From the NCBI GenBank assembly GCA_025356505.1, contig JANXSV010000035.1, positions 1-14,701 on the forward strand: a stretch of DNA of 14,701 nt. Reading direction: 5' to 3'. Both the position numbers and the translations under genes were made by a program. Under the pieces are notes generated by a model that worked only from the letters and a program-made list of their open reading frames with translations, was not told the origin of the DNA and did no database searches. Positions 6,160-14,128 of this stretch are shown piece after piece (position 1 is the first letter of the stretch; each line of letters opens with the position of its first letter). The DNA comes from Methylovirgula sp. (lineage in GTDB: Bacteria; Pseudomonadota; Alphaproteobacteria; Rhizobiales; Beijerinckiaceae).

Positions 6160-7014
6160 ATGTTCCCCACTGCGATTGAAAAAACCTCAAAACTGACCCA
6201 GACAACGTATAAGGCGGCGCTGCCTATCGCAGTTTTGCTGTGGTTGCTGCCGCTGTTTGCGGTTGCTTTGACCTCTGTGCGTTCGATCGAGGATTTGAAC
6301 AGGGGCAATTTCTGGGGCTGGCCGACGTCGCTAAACTTCGTGCAAAACTACACCGAGGTTTTCACCCGTTCGCCGATGGCGCTGTTTATGTTGAACAGCG
6401 TTATCATTACGCTGTTTGCAGTGGCAGGGACGCTGATCTTGTCCTGCATGGCGGGATATGCGCTGGCAAAATACCATTTTCGCGGTAATCTCGTGTTGTT
6501 TTCGATCTTTATCGCCGGAAACTTCGTGCCATTCCAGATTCTCATGATTCCGGTGCGCACGATCATGATCGACTGGATTCCGCTTTATGACACGGTATGG
6601 GCGCTGGTCCTGTTCCACACAGCATTTCAAACCGGTTTTTGCACACTGTTCATGCGCAATTTTATCAAGCAAATGCCAGATGCGCTGATCGAGGCGGCGC
6701 GCATCGAGGGCATCACCGAACTCAAGATTTTCTGGCATGTTGTGCTGCCGCTTGTGCGTCCGGCTTTGGCGGCGCTCGCTGTGCTGGAATTCACCTTCAT
6801 CTGGAATGATTATTTCTGGTCTCTTGTGCTGGTGCAATCGGACGAGGCGCGCCCTGTGACCGCTGGATTGCAGGCGCTGAAGGGTCAGTGGCTTGCGTCA
6901 TGGCAGCTGATTTCGGCTGGCTCGCTTATAGCGGCCATTCCGCCAGTCCTGATCTTTTTCCTGATGCAGCGGCATTTTATCGCCGGGCTGACGCTCGGCG
7001 CGACGAAAGAATAA
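6160..7014 (+). CDS. Sugar ABC transporter permease (MalG/LacG type)
   Basis: This is the second permease, 284 residues, partner of the MalF-type subunit. Hydrophobic segments are seen at about 20-40, 76-103, 110-131, 143-165, 201-225 and 247-270. The EAA loop is at about 178-197 (EAARIEGITELKIFWHVVLP), followed by the family hallmarks FIWNDYFWSLVLV and, near the C terminus, IPPVLIFFLMQRHFIAGLTLGATK. ATG 6160 lies nine bases after the previous stop, with a modest AGGTG (6149-6153) overlapping that stop. Its TAA (7012-7014) shares a base with the first possible ATG of the alpha-galactosidase gene, so translation of the two is probably coupled. Confidence 0.94.
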   Translation: MFPTAIEKTSKLTQTTYKAALPIAVLLWLLPLFAVALTSVRSIEDLNRGNFWGWPTSLNFVQNYTEVFTRSPMALFMLNSVIITLFAVAGTLILSCMAGYALAKYHFRGNLVLFSIFIAGNFVPFQILMIPVRTIMIDWIPLYDTVWALVLFHTAFQTGFCTLFMRNFIKQMPDALIEAARIEGITELKIFWHVVLPLVRPALAALAVLEFTFIWNDYFWSLVLVQSDEARPVTAGLQALKGQWLASWQLISAGSLIAAIPPVLIFFLMQRHFIAGLTLGATKE

Positions 7015-9161
7015 TGATGATGCAGGGTGAAAATATTATCCGTCTCGACAATGCCAAACTGACACTGATTTTGGTTGCGCGGGCGCAAGGAGCGCCCGAA
7101 ATTGCCTATTTTGGCAAGGCGCTGTCTGGCGGCGATCTGGCTGCTGTCAGCTATTTGCGATCCCGCAACCAGTTTCACAATTCCATTGATGTTGACATTG
7201 TGCAGGCCAGCGTTCTGCCGACGCTTGGTATTGGCAATTTCAACCCGGCAGCTTTGCGTGGCCGCCGAGAGAATGGGGACTGGAGCGCGGATTTCAATCT
7301 GGTACAGGTTAAAAAGCGCGCCGGTTCGCTGACTTTGATCATGGAGGATGGAACTGCGGGCCTGCGCCTCAGCATCACCTATTCACTTGCCAAAGGCAGC
7401 GCAGTTCTCGATGTGTGCCAAACGCTGACCTGCCTGCGCGGGGTTTATACGCTCGATGATCTGGCCGCCGGTGTCATGGTTTTGCCGGACGACGCGAGTG
7501 AATTGCTGATTCACGACGGGCAGTGGTGCAACGAGTTTAACGAGCGGCGTTTTGTGCTTAAAAGCGGCACATGGGCGGCGGAAAACCGCAAGGGTCGTAC
7601 CTCGCATGATCATTTTCCGCAGATTATTCTCGGGACGCCGGGGTTTGGCGAGCATCACGGCGAGGTTTACGGGTTTCATCTTGGATGGAGCGGCAATCAC
7701 AAGATCTGCGTCGATGTGCTTGATGATGGCCGCCGTTTGGTGCGGCTTGGCGAGTTTCTGCATCCGGGCGAAATCGTCCTGAAAAAGGGTGAAAGTTACA
7801 CGACTCCGCGTCTTTATATGTCCTATGCGCATGGTTTGAACGCATTCAGCGCCGGATTTCATGATTTCACCCGCCGCCACATCTTGCATTGGCCAGCGGG
7901 CGTGATGAGGGCGCGGCCCATAACCCTCAATACTTGGGAGGGCAATTATTTTGCTCACGAGCTTTCAGCACTGATGGCCCAAGCCGATGCGGCTGCGGCG
8001 CTCGGTATCGAGCGGTTTGTGCTCGATGATGGCTGGTTCGGCGTGCGTGACGATGACAGTTCCAGCCTTGGCGATTGGTATGTTGATGCGCGTAAATATC
8101 CAGATGGCCTTGGCCCGCTGATTGACCATGTCCGCGCCAAGGGCATGGAGTTTGGCCTTTGGGTCGAGCCGGAGATGATCAATCCGGATTCTGACCTTTA
8201 CCGCGCCCATCCGGACTGGGTTTTGACCACGCAGGGTCGCCCGCTCATCACCGGACGGAAGCAGCTTGTGCTGGATTTGACGCGGCCGGAGGTGCTGGAG
8301 CATGTGTTCGGTTGGCTGGACGCGCTGCTGCGGGGCAATGCCATCGCTTATTTCAAATGGGACATGAACCGCGATCTGGTTGCGGCGTCGGGTGTTAACG
8401 GTCGTCCGGCCTATCACGACCAAGTCAGGGCGCTGTATGAGATTTTGGCGCGGCTGAGGGCGTCGCATCCGGGCGTCGAAATAGAGACCTGCGCGTCTGG
8501 CGGCGGGCGGATCGACTTTGGTGTGCTGCCCTTTACGCACCGCGTCTGGACATCGGATTCCACCGATGCCACCGAGCGGGTGCGCATCCAGCGCGGGTAT
8601 TCGCGCTTTTTCCCTCCGGAACTGATGGGCGCTCATGTCTCAAATACGCCGGGACACCAGACCGGACGCCGCCATACGTTGAGTTGGCGTGCGGCTGTGG
8701 CCTTTTTTGGCCATATGGGCATGGAGATGGACCCGCGTCACCTTGCAGCCGACGAGGCAGCGGAATTGGCGCAGTGGTTCGCCTTGCACAAACGACTGAG
8801 GCCGCTGCTTCATGGCGGGGCGACGCTCACTTTTGATGCTATGGACCATCGCCACGCGCATGGCGTTATCAACGAAGACAAAAGCCACGCAGTGGTGGGG
8901 CTGTATCAAATCCAAAGCCAGAGCCGAAAAGGCGCTGCGCCATTTCGCGTGCCAGGCTTGGACCCGAAAGCGCATTACCGGATTTCGATGCCGCAGCCTT
9001 GGTTGAAGCCAACGCGCATGTGGAGCGAGGGCCAACTGTCGCTGCTCGGCGGCAAGGTTGCTGTGCCGGGCGAGCTTTTGGCTGCTATCGGGTTGATCAT
9101 TCCTGAACTCAGGCCTGAATCAGCGCTTATTCTTGAGTTTCATAAAGTGCAGGAGGCTTAA
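7014..9161 (+). CDS. Alpha-galactosidase, glycoside hydrolase family 36
   Basis: This 715-residue enzyme removes terminal alpha-linked galactose (melibiose, raffinose-type or galactolipid-headgroup sugars). There is no signal peptide, so it acts in the cytoplasm after uptake. GH36 hallmarks occur in order: TWEGNYF (307-313), [10 protein letters not shown] (334-343), [16 protein letters not shown] (381-396), YFKWDMNRD (446-454; nucleophile Asp450), [13 protein letters not shown] (491-503; substrate-contact Cys493) and VWTSDSTD (511-518; acid/base most likely Asp518). An N-terminal beta-sandwich (about 1-290) and C-terminal beta domain flank the barrel, as is normal. The frame is open back to 6888, but that part overlaps the permease. 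Three ATGs (7014, 7017, 7020) follow TAATG with only a weak GAAAGA, suggesting reinitiation after the permease. Confidence 0.95.
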   Translation: MMMQGENIIRLDNAKLTLILVARAQGAPEIAYFGKALSGGDLAAVSYLRSRNQFHNSIDVDIVQASVLPTLGIGNFNPAALRGRRENGDWSADFNLVQVKKRAGSLTLIMEDGTAGLRLSITYSLAKGSAVLDVCQTLTCLRGVYTLDDLAAGVMVLPDDASELLIHDGQWCNEFNERRFVLKSGTWAAENRKGRTSHDHFPQIILGTPGFGEHHGEVYGFHLGWSGNHKICVDVLDDGRRLVRLGEFLHPGEIVLKKGESYTTPRLYMSYAHGLNAFSAGFHDFTRRHILHWPAGVMRARPITLNTWEGNYFAHELSALMAQADAAAALGIERFVLDDGWFGVRDDDSSSLGDWYVDARKYPDGLGPLIDHVRAKGMEFGLWVEPEMINPDSDLYRAHPDWVLTTQGRPLITGRKQLVLDLTRPEVLEHVFGWLDALLRGNAIAYFKWDMNRDLVAASGVNGRPAYHDQVRALYEILARLRASHPGVEIETCASGGGRIDFGVLPFTHRVWTSDSTDATERVRIQRGYSRFFPPELMGAHVSNTPGHQTGRRHTLSWRAAVAFFGHMGMEMDPRHLAADEAAELAQWFALHKRLRPLLHGGATLTFDAMDHRHAHGVINEDKSHAVVGLYQIQSQSRKGAAPFRVPGLDPKAHYRISMPQPWLKPTRMWSEGQLSLLGGKVAVPGELLAAIGLIIPELRPESALILEFHKVQEA

Positions 9162-9163
9162 GA

Positions 9164-10255
9164 ATGGCTGAAGTATCGCTCCAGAATGTTCGCAAAAGCT
9201 TCGGCGCGGTGGATGTCATCAAAGGCGTCGACTTGCAGGTGAACGATGGCGAATTCTGCGTGTTTGTCGGGCCTTCCGGCTGTGGCAAAAGCACGTTGCT
9301 ACGGATGATTGCGGGTCTTGAAGAGATTTCGTCAGGGGAACTCAAAATCGGCGGCAAGGACATGACCAAGGTGCCACCGTCAAATCGTGGTGTGGCGATG
9401 GTGTTCCAATCTTACGCGCTTTATCCGCATATGAGCGTTGAGGAAAACATCGGGTTTGGCCTGAAAATGGCCAAGGTGCCCAAGGCGGATATTGAGGCGC
9501 GCGTGGCCTATGCCTCGAAAATGCTGCAACTGGACACGTTGCGTCAGCGTAAGCCCGGGCAGCTTTCGGGCGGGCAGCGCCAGCGCGTGGCTATCGGACG
9601 CGCCATCGTGCGCGAGCCGGGTGTGTTTTTGTTCGATGAGCCGCTGTCAAATCTTGATGCCGCGCTGCGGGTGCAAATGCGCACCGAGCTGTCTCAGTTG
9701 CATCAGGATTTGAAGAGCACGATGATCTACGTGACGCATGATCAGATTGAAGCCATGACGATGGCTGATAAGATCGTGGTTTTGAGCGCAGGGCTCATAG
9801 AGCAGGTCGGCTCGCCACTGGAACTGTATCACCGCCCGAAAAACTTGTTTGTGGCGCAGTTTATAGGCTCGCCGAAGATGAATGTTGTTCCGGCAAAGGT
9901 GGCTGCGGTGAGCGGTGACATCGCGCATGTCAGCGTCGATGGTGGCTCTATGCTGGCGCTGCCGCTGCGGGGTGGCAAGGTCAGCGTCGGCGATGTGGTG
10001 AGCCTTGGCATCAGACCGGAGCATATGAGCGTGAGTTCCGAAGGTGTGATGCAGGCGACGGTGAAATTGGCCGAACGGCTGGGTTCGGAAACCATGTTGC
10101 ATCTTTCAGGGCCGGGCGGGGCAGCCATCATTGTGCGTTCAGACGGCTTGGCCAGCGAAAAGCCGGGCGATGTGGTGGCTCTGACTATGCCGGCCGGATG
10201 CTGCCATTTGTTTGATGCGGCAGGCATTGCAATCGTCAATGGCGCATTGATTTAG
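9164..10255 (+). CDS. Sugar ABC transporter ATPase, UgpC/MalK type
   Basis: This 363-residue ATPase powers the two upstream permeases. Walker [10 protein letters not shown] (36-44), Q-loop Gln82, signature LSGGQRQR (134-141), Walker B FLFDEP (155-160) and the H-loop His192 (YVTHDQ) are intact. After the ATPase domain (about 1-240) comes a TOBE/MalK-type regulatory domain (about 240-355; SLGIRPEHM). This architecture belongs to the CUT1 sugar importers (MalK, UgpC, LacK, MsmK). An ideal AGGAGG (9151-9156), inside the end of the alpha-galactosidase gene, lies seven bases before ATG 9164, and only two bases separate the genes. Such ATPases can serve several transporters, but the position argues that it serves this one. 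Confidence 0.95.
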   Translation: MAEVSLQNVRKSFGAVDVIKGVDLQVNDGEFCVFVGPSGCGKSTLLRMIAGLEEISSGELKIGGKDMTKVPPSNRGVAMVFQSYALYPHMSVEENIGFGLKMAKVPKADIEARVAYASKMLQLDTLRQRKPGQLSGGQRQRVAIGRAIVREPGVFLFDEPLSNLDAALRVQMRTELSQLHQDLKSTMIYVTHDQIEAMTMADKIVVLSAGLIEQVGSPLELYHRPKNLFVAQFIGSPKMNVVPAKVAAVSGDIAHVSVDGGSMLALPLRGGKVSVGDVVSLGIRPEHMSVSSEGVMQATVKLAERLGSETMLHLSGPGGAAIIVRSDGLASEKPGDVVALTMPAGCCHLFDAAGIAIVNGALI

Positions 10256-10314
10256 AGCTCCGGTCACCCGCGCATACTCGCCCTCTGCGGCAGCAAAATA
10301 TAAAGGACATTCTC

Positions 10315-12258
10315 ATGCTTGGCGTTTGCTATTACCCTGAACATTGGCCGGAAAGCTGGTGGCCGGAGGATGCGAAAAAGATGCGCGAGGTCGGCATCAG
10401 CTTTGTCCGCATTGCAGAATTTGCATGGAGCCGGATCGAGCCTGAGGCAGGGAGATTCGCGTGGGCATGGCTCGACCGCGCCATTGATACGCTGCACAAG
10501 CATGGTTTGCGAGTGGTGATGTGCACGCCCACCGCAACGCCGCCGAAATGGCTGATCGAGCAATTTCCCGGCATCGTCCCGCTGGATGAGCAGGGCAGGG
10601 CGAGAGGCTTTGGCTCACGCCGCCACTACACGTTTTCCTCACCGGACTGGCTAAGAGAAAGCCGCCGTATCTGCGAAATTGTCGCGCAACGCTATGGTGC
10701 GCATCCGGGCGTCGCAGGATGGCAGACAGACAATGAATATGGCTGCCACGATACAGTCATGTCCTATGGCAGGCACGACCTTGAAGCGTTTCAGGGCTGG
10801 TTACGCCAGCGTTACCAAACGCCTCAGCAGCTCAACGAGGCTTGGGGCAACGTGTTCTGGAGCATGGAGCTGACAGATTTTGCGCAGGTGACCCTGCCTA
10901 ATTTGACGGTGACTCAGGCAAATCCGGCGGCGGCGTTGGATTTCCGGCGGTTTTCGTCTGAACAGGTGACGAAATATGATGCGATGCAGGCGGCAATCAT
11001 CCGCAAATATTCGCCTGGGCGGTGGGTGACCCATAATTTTATGGGCTTTTTCACTGAGTTTGATCATTTTCTGCTGGGCGATCATCTCGATTTTGCGTCA
11101 TGGGACTCCTATCCGCTCGGATTTGTCGAGCGCTCCGGCCTAGATGAGGCGGAACGCACCCGTTGGGCAGAGACATCGCATCCGGATATCGCGCCGTTTC
11201 ATCATGATTTGTATCGCGGCATCGCCGGAAACAAATTTTGGGTTATGGAGCAACAACCCGGTCCGGTGAATTGGGCACCGTGGAATCCCGTTCCCAAACC
11301 GGGCATGGTTCGAATCTGGAGTTGGGAAGCGCTGGCACATGGCGCGGAGGTTGTAAGCTATTTCAGATGGCGGCAGGTTCCGTTTGCGCAAGAGCAGATG
11401 CATGCCGGGCTGAATCGGCCTGATAGAACCTTGTCCGTGGGCGGTCACGAGGCCATGGAGGTTGGCAAAGAGTTGTTCAAGCTCGGCGTATTGGCACCGT
11501 CCGTGCAGTCCAGCGTGGCGCTGGTCTACTCCTACGAAGCCGCATGGATGACCAAGCTGGAGCGGCAGGGGCAGGATTTTATCTATTCCGATGTGGCGTT
11601 CCGCTATTACACCGCCTTGCGGCGTATGGGTTTAAACGTGGATATCGTGCGGCCGGGCGCGTCTTTGAAAGGCTACAAAGCCGTGGTTGTGCCGTGCCTG
11701 CCTTATATTTCGCCTGAGGCGATGTCTGCCTTTCGCGAGACACAGGCGCAGATTTTGTTTGGCCCAAGGTCTGGCGCCAAAACGCATGATTTTGCGATTT
11801 CGCCGCAGTTGCCGCCGGGAGATTTACAGGCTTTGATTGCTTTGAAAGTGACGCAGGTGGCAAGCTTGCGCCCCGGATTGACCGCCGCTGTTGCCGGGCA
11901 TGATGCCTCGGGGCGCGAACAAGCTGGCAAGGCCTGGCGTTGGCGCGAATGGGTGGAAACAGAACTCCAGCCACAGATGACCTTTCAGGATGGCAACGGC
12001 GCATTGTTCACCCAAAACAACGTGTCCTATCTGGCGTTTTGGCCGCAAGATGATCTGCTTCAGGAGGTGATCCGGGCTCATGTGATTGCGGCGGGCGTGC
12101 AAACCATGGATTTGCCGGAGCATGTGCGCGTGCGTCGGCGGGGTAAGCTGACGTTCGCGTTCAACTATGGTCCGGAGAGCTGGAACATCCCCGATACGGC
12201 CACGCTTGTGCTAGGAGAACGCGAGATCAAGCCGCAACAGTTGAGCGTTTGGGAATAG
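10315..12258 (+). CDS. Beta-galactosidase, glycoside hydrolase family 42
   Basis: This 647-residue enzyme hydrolyses terminal beta-linked galactose (lactose-like or beta-galactosylglycerol-like sugars) in the cytoplasm; no signal peptide is seen. The GH42 start [15 protein letters not shown] is textbook. The acid/base is Glu141 in WQTDNEYGC and the nucleophile Glu312 in [12 protein letters not shown], the same numbers known for the Thermus A4 enzyme. The barrel (about 1-390) is followed by the trimerisation domain (about 400-590) and a short C-terminal beta domain ending [10 protein letters not shown]...LSVWE. The cysteine cluster that holds zinc in the A4 enzyme is absent (Thr106, Ser150, Gly152, Asp155). 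AAAGGA at 10302-10307 precedes ATG 10315. A 59-base gap follows the ATPase gene, with no terminator in it. Confidence 0.95.
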   Translation: MLGVCYYPEHWPESWWPEDAKKMREVGISFVRIAEFAWSRIEPEAGRFAWAWLDRAIDTLHKHGLRVVMCTPTATPPKWLIEQFPGIVPLDEQGRARGFGSRRHYTFSSPDWLRESRRICEIVAQRYGAHPGVAGWQTDNEYGCHDTVMSYGRHDLEAFQGWLRQRYQTPQQLNEAWGNVFWSMELTDFAQVTLPNLTVTQANPAAALDFRRFSSEQVTKYDAMQAAIIRKYSPGRWVTHNFMGFFTEFDHFLLGDHLDFASWDSYPLGFVERSGLDEAERTRWAETSHPDIAPFHHDLYRGIAGNKFWVMEQQPGPVNWAPWNPVPKPGMVRIWSWEALAHGAEVVSYFRWRQVPFAQEQMHAGLNRPDRTLSVGGHEAMEVGKELFKLGVLAPSVQSSVALVYSYEAAWMTKLERQGQDFIYSDVAFRYYTALRRMGLNVDIVRPGASLKGYKAVVVPCLPYISPEAMSAFRETQAQILFGPRSGAKTHDFAISPQLPPGDLQALIALKVTQVASLRPGLTAAVAGHDASGREQAGKAWRWREWVETELQPQMTFQDGNGALFTQNNVSYLAFWPQDDLLQEVIRAHVIAAGVQTMDLPEHVRVRRRGKLTFAFNYGPESWNIPDTATLVLGEREIKPQQLSVWE

Positions 12259-12259
12259 G

Positions 12260-12880
12260 ATGAGTACGCAGTTTGCACTATTTTTAGGTTCAGCGGCACT
12301 CATTGCGCTGATCCCCGGGCCGAGCATTTTTTATGTTGCAGCGCGCACATTGGCGGCTGGCCCCAGGGAGGGGCTGGCGTCCACATTGGGGATGAGCATT
12401 GGCGGCCTTGTGCATGTTTTGGCAGGCGCTCTCGGCATATCAGCGTTAGTTTTGGCCAGTGCTGAGGCTTTCACGTTTTTGAAGGTCGCAGGCGCACTTT
12501 ATCTGATCTGGCTTGGGATCAAGACGTTTCGTACGGCCAAAATAGTAGCGCCGCAACACGTCGAAGTCACAGGCGCAGCGCGCGCTTTTGGGCAGAGCAT
12601 TTTGGTCGAAATTACCAATCCCAAGACTGCCAGCTATTTTCTGGCGTTTCTGCCGCAGTTTATTGATGTTTTGCAGCCAGTTGCAGCGCAGTTTATCGTT
12701 TTGGGCTGTATTTCTGTGATTTTGAACTGCCTTGTGGATTTGGCTGTGGTGGCGATGGCCAGCGCGGCGCGTGACGGGCTGGACAGGCGACCGCATGTGA
12801 TTGCGCGTATCCGGCAAGGCTCAGGTGTGATTATGGCCGCGCTTGGCGCGTCTTTGCTGGCGGCACGGCGGGCAAACTGA
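12260..12880 (+). CDS. LysE/RhtB-family exporter
   Basis: This 206-residue inner-membrane protein belongs to the LysE superfamily, whose known members export amino acids or related small metabolites. The proline-glycine-proline motif of the first segment (LIALIPGPSIFYVAART, PGP at 19-21), the GLASTLGMSIGG turn, LYLIWLGIKTFR (about 80-91) and EITNPKTASYFLAFLPQF (about 115-133) are typical, with about six hydrophobic segments. ATG 12260 follows the beta-galactosidase stop after one base, so it belongs to the same transcript and is probably translationally coupled, lacking a strong SD of its own. Its substrate is unknown. A role in a galactoside operon is not obvious: it may relieve sugar or metabolite overload, or simply ride along. 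Confidence 0.88.
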   Translation: MSTQFALFLGSAALIALIPGPSIFYVAARTLAAGPREGLASTLGMSIGGLVHVLAGALGISALVLASAEAFTFLKVAGALYLIWLGIKTFRTAKIVAPQHVEVTGAARAFGQSILVEITNPKTASYFLAFLPQFIDVLQPVAAQFIVLGCISVILNCLVDLAVVAMASAARDGLDRRPHVIARIRQGSGVIMAALGASLLAARRAN

Positions 12881-12887
12881 ACATGTT

Positions 12888-12910
12888 GAAAATGGCCTGG
12901 GCCAATTTTC
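12888..12910. terminator. Hairpin after the exporter gene, possible terminator
   Basis: GAAAATGG (12888-12895) pairs with CCAATTTTC (12902-12910) with one bulged A (12904) and loop CCTGGG. It lies eight bases after the exporter stop, the place expected for the end of the galactoside operon. The T-run TTTTC is part of the stem and is matched by an A-run on the other arm, as in weak bidirectional terminators. The stem is short and bulged, so read-through to the next transporter is possible. Confidence 0.4.
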
Positions 12911-12988
12911 TGAAAGGTTCATGTAAGTTTCATATGTAGAATGAATTTAGAAACGTCGGCATAAGACCGGCTGTCACAGGAGGAAAAT
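12911..12988 (+). promoter_or_regulatory. Leader/promoter region of second ABC operon
   Basis: This AT-richer stretch precedes the second binding-protein gene and ends in an ideal SD, AGGAGG at 12978-12983, five bases before ATG 12989. An imperfect direct repeat, GTTCATGTAA (12917-12926) and TTTCATATGTAG (12928-12939), could be a regulator site. TAGAAT (12937-12942) is a possible -10 box, but I see no matching -35. A new promoter here is inferred from the hairpin before it and the change of function after it. Confidence 0.4.
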
Positions 12989-14014
12989 ATGACTTTCAAA
13001 TCGCTTCTACGCGCGTCAGTGGCATGCGCCGCTGTAACATGCGCCACTGCCACTTTAAGCTTGGCAGGCACGTCCAACGCTGTCGCCGCCGAGAAAATCT
13101 CGATCATGGTGGGTGGATATGAAAAGCATATCTATCTTCCAGCCAAGCTGACTGAGGCGCTGGGTTACTTCAAAGACGAAGGGCTCGAAGTCGAACTGTT
13201 GAACGAGCCGGCGGGTGTCGATGCCGAAGATCAGATGTTGGCGGGCGCCGTGCAAGGTGTCGTTGGTTTCTATGATCATTGCGTCGATTTGCAGTCCAAG
13301 GGCAAATTTGCTGAGTCTGTCGTTCAGTTTTCGCAGGCCCCTGGCGAAGTCGAGATGGTTTCCACCAAACATCCCGAAATCAAATCTTTTGCCGATGTTA
13401 AGGGCAAAACGCTGGGCGTGACCGGTCTAGGGTCTTCAACGAATTTTCTGACGCAATATCTCACGATCAAATCTGGCGTGGCGCAGGGTGATTTTAATAC
13501 TATCGCCATCGGCGCGGGCGACACCTTTATCAAGGCGATGCAGACCGATCAAATTCAGGCAGGGATGACCACTGAGCCAACGATTTCGCGCCTGATCAAG
13601 GCGGGTGATGCGACTGTAATGGTGGATATGCGCACCGTCGATGGTACCAAGGCGGTGCTGGGCGGGCTTTATCCTGCTGCGTCTTTCTACATGACGACGG
13701 CGTATGTCGATGCGCATAGAGACACTGTGCAGAAGCTGGCCAATGCGTTCGTCAAAACACTGAAATTCATCAATACGCATAGTGCGGACGAAATTACCGA
13801 CAAAATGCCTAAAGAGTTTTTGGTGGGTGACCGTGAAGGTTATGTGAAGGCGCTTGCGGCTGGTAAAGGCATGTTCACGCCCGATGGTGTGATGCCTGCC
13901 GGGGGTCCAGAAACCGTGCTGGCTGTGCTTTCCGGTTACTCTAAAAACGTCAAGGGCAAGCAGATAGATTTGTCCAAGACCTATACGACCGAGTTCGTTA
14001 AGGCTGCCAAATAA
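12989..14014 (+). CDS. NitT/TauT-type ABC substrate-binding protein
   Basis: This 341-residue periplasmic binding protein is of the NMT1/THI5 or SsuA/TauA-like fold. The Sec signal peptide is MTFKSLLR plus a hydrophobic alanine-rich core, with probable cleavage after AVAA (34/35). Mature-region signs are LTEALGYFKDEGLEVEL (about 54-70), the QMLAGAVQGVVGFYDH block where the family tests ligand presence (about 82-97), and VKGKTLGVTGLGSSTN (137-152). Known members bind nitrate, taurine, alkanesulfonates, pyrimidine precursors or aromatic acids; sequence reading cannot choose among them. It is followed by a hairpin and then the cognate ATPase gene; the permease presumably lies beyond the window. 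It is unrelated in family to the CUT1 binding protein at 3867. Confidence 0.9.
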   Translation: MTFKSLLRASVACAAVTCATATLSLAGTSNAVAAEKISIMVGGYEKHIYLPAKLTEALGYFKDEGLEVELLNEPAGVDAEDQMLAGAVQGVVGFYDHCVDLQSKGKFAESVVQFSQAPGEVEMVSTKHPEIKSFADVKGKTLGVTGLGSSTNFLTQYLTIKSGVAQGDFNTIAIGAGDTFIKAMQTDQIQAGMTTEPTISRLIKAGDATVMVDMRTVDGTKAVLGGLYPAASFYMTTAYVDAHRDTVQKLANAFVKTLKFINTHSADEITDKMPKEFLVGDREGYVKALAAGKGMFTPDGVMPAGGPETVLAVLSGYSKNVKGKQIDLSKTYTTEFVKAAK

Positions 14015-14046
14015 AGCGACGAAGCCTGGTAAAACGACAACCGCTG

Positions 14047-14070
14047 ACCCTCTCTTTCAACAAAGAGGGT
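14047..14070 (+). other. Intercistronic stem-loop after second binding-protein gene
   Basis: ACCCTCT (14047-14053) pairs with AGAGGGT (14064-14070), extended by TT/AA beyond a bulged C (14054), closed by a five-base loop (14057-14061). No T-run follows. It starts 33 bases after the binding-protein stop in the 114-base gap before the ATPase gene. By analogy with other ABC operons it may stabilise the upstream mRNA or partly attenuate transcription; that role is inferred. Confidence 0.6.
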
Positions 14071-14128
14071 TGGCTAAACGAAATCGCGCTCTCAATCTCT
14101 CCACCACCGCTCCGGTGAAGGACGTGTT

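Noticed and set aside
6331..6837. Minus-strand open frame inside the second permease gene
   Set aside because: Histidine/arginine/glutamine-rich translation typical of the antisense of membrane-protein codons.
6888..7013. N-terminal extension of alpha-galactosidase
   Set aside because: It lies inside the permease gene in another frame and is not part of the GH36 fold.
7383..7958. Minus-strand open frame (191 codons) inside the alpha-galactosidase gene
   Set aside because: Same reason: its composition mirrors the GH36 coding strand and no family is recognisable.
7965..8636. Long minus-strand open frame (223 codons) inside the alpha-galactosidase gene
   Set aside because: It is an arginine/histidine-rich antisense shadow of a clearly conserved gene, with no domain or SD.
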